Positions 57,347-64,000 of a DNA stretch of 64,000 nucleotides are shown here, piece after piece (position 1 is the stretch's first letter; every line of letters starts with the position of its first letter). The notes beneath the pieces were generated by a model that was not told the origin of the DNA, searched no databases, and saw only the letters and a program-made list of their open reading frames with translations. Source of the DNA: Agrostemma githago (lineage: Eukaryota > Streptophyta > Magnoliopsida > Caryophyllales > Caryophyllaceae); the NCBI GenBank assembly GCA_958450325.1, contig OY288262.1, positions 10,389,081 to 10,453,080 of the forward strand, in the 5' to 3' direction. The translations under genes were made by a program, and so were the position numbers.

Positions 57347-60031
57347 TTGACGCACAAGCACAAGAATGGTGCAGGGATGTAGGTGAGAGTTTCACGCCAT
57401 ACGTAGGGCAGATATTCAAAGACGTGGAAGAGGCGGTAAATTTTTATAAAATCTACGCATTGGCCTGCGGGTTCGATTTGAGGAGGTACACAATGAAGAG
57501 ATGGGGGGTGGTGAGATTAAATCAAAGCTGCTTGTATATAATAGGCAGGGTTTTAACAAAAAAAAAAAAAAAGACAGCGGAGATGCGGCGTCCAAGGAGT
57601 CGACATCGAAGGAGGGAGCAGTGAAGGAGACAGCCAAGGGAGTCGTTGTGAATGAATCGAAAAGGAAAACAAAGGTCCGTCGTGTTGCTTGTATGGCAAG
57701 AAATTAAGTTGTACAGCAAAGGCGGCCCTCTAAAAATTGTTGTTTTTTAACGAAAGACAGAGAATTCCATAAGATATCGAGAAACCTCATGAAGTACCAC
57801 AAGCAAATGATCCTGAACAATTCACGGGTATGTGTCGAGTAAGTTCTTGCAGGTTCAATTATTTAAATTCTGACCGCTATATGAGTTCACTGCGCCATAG
57901 GTAATATTTGGTTACTTTAATGCACATGCTATGCTACTGTGGTTTGTAAACTCCGTTACTTTAATGAATGTCGTCTGTGAATTAGCAATTTCTGGTAACT
58001 TAATCAACGCGTTACTTTAATTCCGTCTTACTGTTAGTTCAACCTTTGGCATATGTTACTTTAATCAACGAATTGTTTCAGCTGAAGATCGGTGCCACGC
58101 AGAGGTACAAGATGTGTAAGGAGCAGGTTAAAGGGTTTGCAAACGTAGGTGCCAGCTTGGTCGACTTCAAGAACTTTGGCAGAGATATAAAGTTCTTCGT
58201 CCATGAGAGGGACGGTCAGTTATTCATCGATCGTTTCAGGGGTATGGCGGACAATCGGCAGGGATTTTTTTTTGACTACGAACTGGATGAGGATGGTAGT
58301 TTGAGCAGGGTCTTTTGGGCTGACGGTGTTGCTAGGAGAAACTACAGGTTGTTTGGTGACGCAGTTTCGTTTGACCCAACATACGGGACGAACAAATATA
58401 AGATGATATTCGCACCGTTCACCGTTATTGATCATAACAAACGATCGGTGACTTTCGGTGGCACTCTAATCGCGCACGACGACTTTGAATCGTTCAACTG
58501 GATGTTCGAACGGTTCCTGACAGCCATGGGCGGCGTGGAGCCTGCGTACATCATCACTGATCAGGACCCCGGGATCATATCATTGTTCATGAAGATGTTT
58601 AAATCGGCATGGCAACGATTTTGTATGTGGCATATATTGAATAAGTTCCCCATTAAATACGCTGCCACGAGTGCTGACTACCAGGAATTCCTGAAGAAAT
58701 TGAATGTAATAGTGTGGGATGACGAGATCACTGCAGCGGAATTCGACGAGCGGTGGACTGAAGTAATGGAGGAGCACGACGTGGGGAATGTTCAGTGGTT
58801 CACAACTACCTTTTCGATTAGGAAGCAGTGGGTCATGGCACAGTGCAGGGATCTCAGGACGGGTGGCTTAATGCGAACAACCCAAAGATCAGATAGCGAA
58901 AACAATTTTTTTCAAACGTTTTGAGAGCCTGCACGGAACGTTGGTTGAATTATGGATGCGTTTCGAGAGCGCCATGGATCAACGGAGTTATACCCAGAAA
59001 AAGCTTGACAGCGAGAACATACAATCTCTGCCCAAGACAATAACACACCTGCCGATAGAACAATACGCATCAAGGATCTACACCCACGTCGTGTTTAACG
59101 AATTTCAAGAGGAGGGTAAAGTGTTCCGTGGGAACGTGCAGTGTTAGAGTTTTTGCTGAAAGAGATGGTGTTGAAGTAACTACAGTGAGGGACGCTACTA
59201 GGGATAAAGAATTTCTGGTCCACTAAAGCCAAGGTACGCCTGCCTGTTGTTTTGCCTTTTACTGGTTTTATTAGTTAAAGTAACGGAATGAATGCATTAA
59301 AGTAACACATAATACGGACTAAAGTAACGCGTTTTGTCTTAATGCTTTAATATCTTCCTGCAGAAACATCAGACGTCATGTGCACGTGTAAAATGCTTGA
59401 GACAATGGGAATACTGTGTCGACACATAATTTGGATATATTCCTCGAAGGGCCTGAACAGTATACCCGATAACTACGTTGCCAGAAGGTGGTCGAGGGAC
59501 GCATTGCGCAATTCTCGTATTGTTGATGACGGGATGGATGGTGATGACATTGACATCATTGACGTAAAGCAAATTGAGATGTCTAAACTGTGGTCGGAGA
59601 TTCATGAGACGATGGGTATTCTACATTCTGCTGATAAAGCAGATGTCGAGAGCATGTGCACTTTGATCCGCGAATTCAGGGTAAAGCTTAAGCCGATAGA
59701 GGGTCCCAGGACTTTGAATAAGACCCAGGAATTGAAAGAATTGCTAGGATGTACGTCAACTGCAGAGATAACGATACTCCCGCCGAAGGTTTCCAAGACA
59801 AAAGGAAGCGACAAGAGGTTGTTATCGAGCAAAGCAAAATCCGTTGCACTTGAAAAGAAGCCTAAGCGCATGTGCAACAATTGTAAGCAGATGGCGCATC
59901 ACGACAAAAGGAATTGCCCCAATCCCTTTGCAAAACGGCCGCGCCGCCTGTCGAACCATCTGACGACGAATCAAAATCAGAAACAGAAGAAGAAGATGAG
60001 GATGAAGAAGATGTACCAGTATTCTGATTAG
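57347..60031 (+). pseudogene. FAR1-like (MULE transposase-derived) gene, 5'-truncated and decayed
   Basis: Surviving exons: 57347-57827, 58082-59233, 59363-60031, with GT-AG borders. Domains: FAR1 DNA-binding start (YVGQIFKDVEEAVNFYKIYA), a Lys-rich stretch, CMARN, then NLMKYHKQMILNNS; the DDE transposase region (VDFKNFGRDIKFFV, SFDPTYGTNKYKMIFAPF, ITDQDPG, RFCMWHILNKF); an ENNFF.F...L.ELWMRFE segment; the SWIM finger (CTCKMLETMGILCRH); and a C-terminal CNNCKQMAHHDKRNC. Breaks: frame lost in a G run near 57,505, stop TAA near 57,706, frame lost in a T run near 58,905, another shift near 59,130, and a TAA near 59,225. The first exon is missing; the upstream intron ends at the LTR edge at 57,300. 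It is a distant paralogue of the gene at 48,064-51,728, on the opposite strand and with higher GC, so probably of separate origin. Confidence 0.82.
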
Positions 60032-60596
60032 GGCAATATTTTATTAGAGTAACGTAGCTTATTCCTTACAGTAACGTATTGAACGAATTACAGTAACACA
60101 TTCATTTAAAGTTGATTGAACTACAGATATTCATTCCTTAGAGAATAAAATATATTACTCAGTTAAAGTAACACACATTATGTATTAGAGTAACGTGCTA
60201 GATGAGATAGAGTAACACAGAATATAATCTTGTTAATGTTGATTGAATTGCAGATATGCATTCCTTGGAAGATATAATATTTTACAAGTGTAAAATTCAT
60301 TTAAAGTAACACATATTATTCATTAGAGTAACGTGCTAGATGAGTTACAGTAACACTGGATATCATTTTTTTTAATGTTGAAAGAATTACAGATATTACT
60401 CCTTTTCTACTCTTTTGTTTAATTGGACATCGTGTGTTAAAGACACTATTATGCAGCTTACAAGATATTAGAGTTAAAGTAACACATGACATTAATTGAA
60501 GTAATCAATTATACTAGTTAAAGCAACAAAGTTTAAGGGGTACAATGACATTAAAATATGTCAGAATGGCAGTAACTGTTTTTCTGACAACATAAT
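60032..60596 (+). repeat. Degenerate ~140-bp tandem repeats with agtaac motifs
   Basis: Three related units begin near 60,050, 60,155 and 60,300. Each has ttaaagtaacaca, agagtaacgtgctagatgag, a cagtaacac or equivalent, and an attacagatattc segment. The motif a(a/g)agtaac recurs more than a dozen times here and in the intron at 59,270-59,330. The reverse motif gttactttaat recurs in the 57,900-58,070 intron. Confidence 0.7.
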
Positions 60597-61075
60597 TTGC
60601 AAACCTTGTACAAAACGTTGATCAGTTTTTTGGTTAAACTAAAGTTAAAATTAATCCAACCATTTACGGATTACTGTTTTCGGCTCTTTTCTCGCGTAGC
60701 CTTCACTTCTTCAATTATTTTTTACCTAGTTGTCACAAACTTTTTTACATCACCAATCAGCCGCCTTCAAACCCTGTTCAAGTCTGCTAGGAGAAGAGTG
60801 GCTGCAAGCTGGACCACCAGCTATCTTCTGTTAACCTTCCTCTCGAGGTCTTCGTGTTGGAATTCGCATCCCTCGTACATTAGCATGTGCTTCGGAAGAA
60901 ACGTCTGTGGACGTCCGTCCGCACCGCCCGGCGCCCCGCGCGCGCCCTCGCGGGACCGACCCGGTTTTCAACGTGTGACAGCGGCCACCCACGCGGGCCC
61001 CTTCCTGCCGGAGGCCGGTCCGATCTCGTGTACGGGGCGAAGTGTCAGACCTCGATTTGGATGACGATCTGGAAT
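60597..61075. other. Unassigned segment with a GC-rich patch
   Basis: AT-rich DNA changes abruptly to a very GC-rich patch at about 60,895-61,040 (cgcccggcgccccgcgcgcg). It reads open in two frames without a recognisable domain. It may be a fragment of a GC-rich repeat or of retrotransposon flank. I cannot assign it. Confidence 0.4.
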
Positions 61076-62517
61076 TGTACTAGACGGGTGTGGGCACCCG
61101 TGTTTCCGTTTGGGAATCGATAGAGACGTGGTTGTAAATGTTTAAAGGCCATTTTGTTTGGTAAGGCGACCTTTTTAGTGAACTGAAGTTGTTGCCGATT
61201 TGTGGAGTTGCCACCGAGTCAATTATGGGGACTCGAAAACCGTTCAAGTCAACTTCGATCCCTTGCCGGCTCAAAGTTGAGTGGCACGGGACCTAAAGAT
61301 GAAGACTTGTACCCTTAAGCACTCCATGCCTGGAACGACTCTCATTGCGAATGGTTTCGGACATCCGGAAACCATCGATTCTGAGTAAGGGGTGAGGGTA
61401 CGTATTGGGAAGCCAACATCCGATAGATGTCAACACCCAATCCCGCCCGCGCAATAGCGGCCTCTACTAATCAATCGATGAGATGATATCCTAGTTCTTT
61501 TGTTGTGGTTTAGTGTTTGCGATTGAAGTTAGGACGTTACATATTTTAGTAGATGTTTGTGGACCTAGTGCCCACATCTAGTGTTGTCGTAGTGCATAAT
61601 AATAAAAAGTGCGAAAATGGAAAGTTTTGTTTAGATGGCAACCTAGTGACGATACGACTTAGGCGGATCCTCCTAGCTTGACCAGTTATTCCGGCAGAGT
61701 TCCGTTACCGTTTGAACTTCCCGCGGCTATTCCGGCAGAGCTTCGTTACTATTTGCTAGTTCTGCGGCTAATCCGACAGGACCTGTGTACTAGTTTTGAG
61801 CTTGTCGATCACAGGCACCTTGGTATCGAGTGGAGTGCTTGAAGGTGAGGAGTAGCGTCGATGTCGCTTTTATTATCGGCACTACGATCGAGTAGATCGT
61901 TTGCCTCGGGTGTTGGAGTGCGGGCCCTTAGCGAGAGTTTAGAGGGAGAAAAGAAGATTGAATGAGGTGTGTTTTAATGAGGGCGTGAAGAGGGGTATTT
62001 ATAAGTGTTTTCGGCCCTCGTCGCCCGTATAGGCGCCCGAGATGGGGCGTACTAAGACTCAGGCGCCTGGGTCCGGGCGTGGGGAGACCCAGGCGCGTCA
62101 GGTGGTGTGGTTGGAGTTTTGAAGATACGATTTTGATACTTTCCAAAACCGTGAGACGGGTGTATAATACTTAGCTTAGGGCTTAAGGATTCTCGTGGCT
62201 TGATCTAGCGCCGTGGGTTTAGTGGGCCTCGAGTGTTCATCCCGAGGTTCGCTTGGCGCAGTGTTGACTCGGTTCGAGTTTCGGGACCGACCCGGGGTCC
62301 TGGTGCAAGAATTGACTCTAATTAGTGTCTATGTGATCGTAACGACACGACTATGGCTGCGATCATGTTAGTTTAATTTGCCCGTGTAATTTATTTGATA
62401 CGTTCTATAGAAAAACTATCTAGAACACCGCGAACCCGTGTCGCGTTGCAGTCCTATCGTCATCGGGTGTTTGTTGGGCACTTCTGCAGCCACCAGGTCC
62501 AAATCTGGGTGTCTACA
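61076..62517 (-). mobile_element. 3' LTR of a second Ty3/gypsy-like retrotransposon
   Basis: On the minus strand it starts TGTAGACACCCAGATTTGG at 62,517, matching the first LTR's opening, and includes the shared ggtttcggacatccgg/gtaaggggtgagggtacgt block. The far end is near 61,076-61,090 but not fixed: two TG starts fit and no target duplication is visible. A purine-rich tract on its internal side makes it a 3' LTR. Confidence 0.68.
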
Positions 62518-62534
62518 GAAGCCCCCACTTTGAC
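62518..62534 (-). other. Polypurine tract of the second LTR element
   Basis: The minus strand reads tcaaagtgggggcttc directly before the LTR start TGTAGACACC. The AAAGTGGGGG run fits the plus-strand primer of plant Ty3/gypsy elements. Confidence 0.62.
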
Positions 62535-62934
62535 TGAGGCTTGGACAAGGCGAAAGTCAAAGTATAGCCGCCTAGGTCAATCGAAGATTACGACCTGGTG
62601 GCTGTCCGGTCGAGTCGTTTTAAGTCCATTAGACTGTGCGTCGAGGCTCGACAGCCAAGGTTTTGAAGTCATACCTGTTGTCTTCGCTTGTGGTTGTTTG
62701 CTTGGCCCAGGCCGTTTCTTGTTATCTTGCTCTTGATTCTTTGTGCGCGCGTGCTTTGTCTTCTTCGATTTATTTAAGGTTTTGTTTAATTTTAAGCGCT
62801 TTTAGTTGTTAGGTATAAATGTATTTGCTTTTACTTGGGATGCTTATGAACCCATAAAACCTTCGAGGGCGTTAGTCTCCACTCGAGCGGTCGTCCTTTG
62901 GGATGCTTATGACCCCTAGGACAAGGTTGTTGTG

Positions 62935-63580
62935 CCTCCGGGATAACTCTGACCCTCGGGTAAAATTGCTGTTTGCTGCGCCTCCGGGATCTTAGATCCC
63001 TCAGGCAAAATTTCCGTGCCTCCGAGGTAACTCAGATCCCTCGGGCAAAATTGCTATGTTGTGCCTCCGGTAACTCAGACCCCTCGTGCAAAATTGTTGT
63101 GCTGTGCCTCCGGGATCTTAGATCCCTCGAGCAAATTGCTGTGCCTCCGGGATAACTCAGATCCCTCGGGCAAAATTGTTGTGCCTTTGGGATAACTCAG
63201 ACCCCTCGGGCAAAATTGTTGTGCCTTCGGGATAACTCAGACTCCTCGGGCAAAATTGCTGCACCTTCGGGATAACTCAGACCCCTCGGGCAAAAGTGTT
63301 GTGCCTTCGGGATAACTCAGACCCCTCGGGCAAAATTGCTGTGCCTTCGGGTAACTCAGACCCCTCGAGCAAAATTGATGTACCTTTAGGATAAATCAGA
63401 CCCCTCGGGCAAAATTTCTGTGCCTTTGGGATAACTCAGACCCCTCGGGCAAAATTGCTGTACCTTCGGGATAAATCAGACCCCTTGGGCAAAATTGTTG
63501 TGCCTTCGGGATAACTCAGACCCCTCGGGAAAAATTGTTGTGCCTTCGGAATAACTCAGACCCCTCGGGCAAAATCGCTG
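62935..63580. repeat. 40-bp tandem repeat, about 16 copies
   Basis: The unit is gtgccttcgggataactcag plus acccctcgggcaaaattgtt; for example, gtgcc starts at 63,181 and 63,221. Units at the left end are more degraded (ggatcttagatccctc variants), and those in the centre are nearly identical. Confidence 0.93.
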
Positions 63581-63895
63581 TTATGTACTACTCGAGGGCG
63601 TCAGTCTCCACTCGAGTAGCCGCCTTTCGGGATACTAACGTCCCTTGGGCGAAATGAACCATCCGAGGGCGTCAGTCTCCACTCGGATGAAAATTGTTGT
63701 TATGTACTACTCGAGGGCGTCGGTCTCCACTCGAGTAGCCGTCTTCCGGGATACTAACGTCCCTTGGGCGAAATGAACCATCCGAGGGCGTCAGTCTCCA
63801 CTCGGATGAAAATTGCCGTTATATACTACTCGAGGGCGTCAGTCTCCACTCGAGTAGCCGCCTTTCGGGATACTAATATCCCTTGGGCGAAGTTG
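63581..63895. repeat. 119-bp tandem repeat, about 2.6 copies
   Basis: The string atgtacta/atatacta recurs at 63,583, 63,702 and 63,821. Each unit has two related halves: tactcgagggcgtcagtc ... ctccactcgagta, and atccgagggcgtcagtc ... ctccactcggat. Each half is bounded by short complementary ends (ctcgag, or atccga/tcggat), so each can form a hairpin. A diverged copy of the motif lies at 62,860-62,900. Confidence 0.9.
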
Positions 63896-64000
63896 TTGTT
63901 TGCTTATTTGTTTTAGTTAAATTTTGTTTCGCGGGTTTGTCTTATCTTATTCGGGTTTGTTTTTGCTTTATCTTGGTTTGTTATGTATTTGAGTTGGTTC

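Larger units (their letters stand above)
62535..64000 (-). mobile_element. 3' internal (untranslated) region of the second LTR element
   Basis: No protein domains (no integrase or RNase H) are visible to the window end. The region is mostly tandem repeats (separate entries). The element continues beyond 64,000. Tandem repeats next to the 3' LTR are known in plant Tat/Ogre-type elements. Confidence 0.55.

Noticed and set aside
60890..61045. Ribosomal DNA fragment
   Set aside because: The patch is GC-rich like rDNA spacers, but I could not match it to any conserved 18S, 5.8S or 26S segment.
61076..62517. Second LTR as the partner of the first LTR (one complete element)
   Set aside because: The order is wrong: on the minus strand the 3' LTR with its polypurine tract lies upstream of the 5' LTR with its primer site, and the sequences match only in short blocks.

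Overview
The window is nuclear DNA of a flowering plant, and no prokaryotic feature was found. Evidence for a plant: plant telomere-type TTTAGGG/CCCTAAA motifs throughout a long satellite; multi-exon genes with GT-AG introns; plant-specific or plant-typical families (FAR1/FHY3-type MULE transposase derivatives, an XS-domain gene, F-box-like genes, fragments resembling a GRIK kinase, AMP deaminase and a NO VEIN-like ATPase); a CACTA transposon end; and Ty3/gypsy-like LTRs beginning TGTAGACACC. An Amaranthaceae/Caryophyllales species is my guess from general character only.

Layout. (1) 1-25,489: an uninterrupted satellite array of about 130 head-to-tail monomers in size classes 210, 197 and 151 bp. 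The 210-bp class carries a perfect 86-bp palindrome built on TTTAGGG-like sequence, and the shorter classes look like deletions of it. Higher-order duplications of about 1.0, 1.35-1.55 and 4.9 kb are visible. (2) 25,490-37,276: two tandem paralogues on the minus strand, each with 14 exons that match in phase and mostly in length. They encode proteins of about 1,230-1,240 residues ending in a Ulp1-type (SUMO protease-like) catalytic domain. The upstream copy has one homopolymer frameshift and the downstream copy one in-frame stop. (3) 38,100-47,100: small F-box-like genes, a two-exon XS-domain gene whose intron lies exactly between 34-bp direct repeats, a NO VEIN-like fragment, and scrambled or folded-back pieces of the Ulp1 gene's exon 3. 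(4) 48,064-51,728: a FAR1-like gene on the minus strand, with one frameshift and one stop; one intron is filled by a tandem array. (5) 52,000-54,125: kinase and AMP deaminase exon fragments with introns, then a CACTA terminus. (6) 54,126-64,000: a truncated LTR element (5' LTR, primer site, leader), a second decayed FAR1-like gene whose 5' end is lost beside that LTR, and a second LTR element (3' LTR, polypurine tract, internal region rich in tandem repeats).

A roughly 67-bp AT-rich repeat with the core TTATGTACATC recurs in one orientation from 25.5 to 51.4 kb, inside introns and between genes. It unites regions 2-4, which otherwise look like one domain of transposon-related genes. No gene in the window is clearly housekeeping. 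Intact reading frames are seen only for the XS gene and two F-box-like genes. The rest is decaying, though several disruptions are single-base changes in homopolymers and could be assembly errors.
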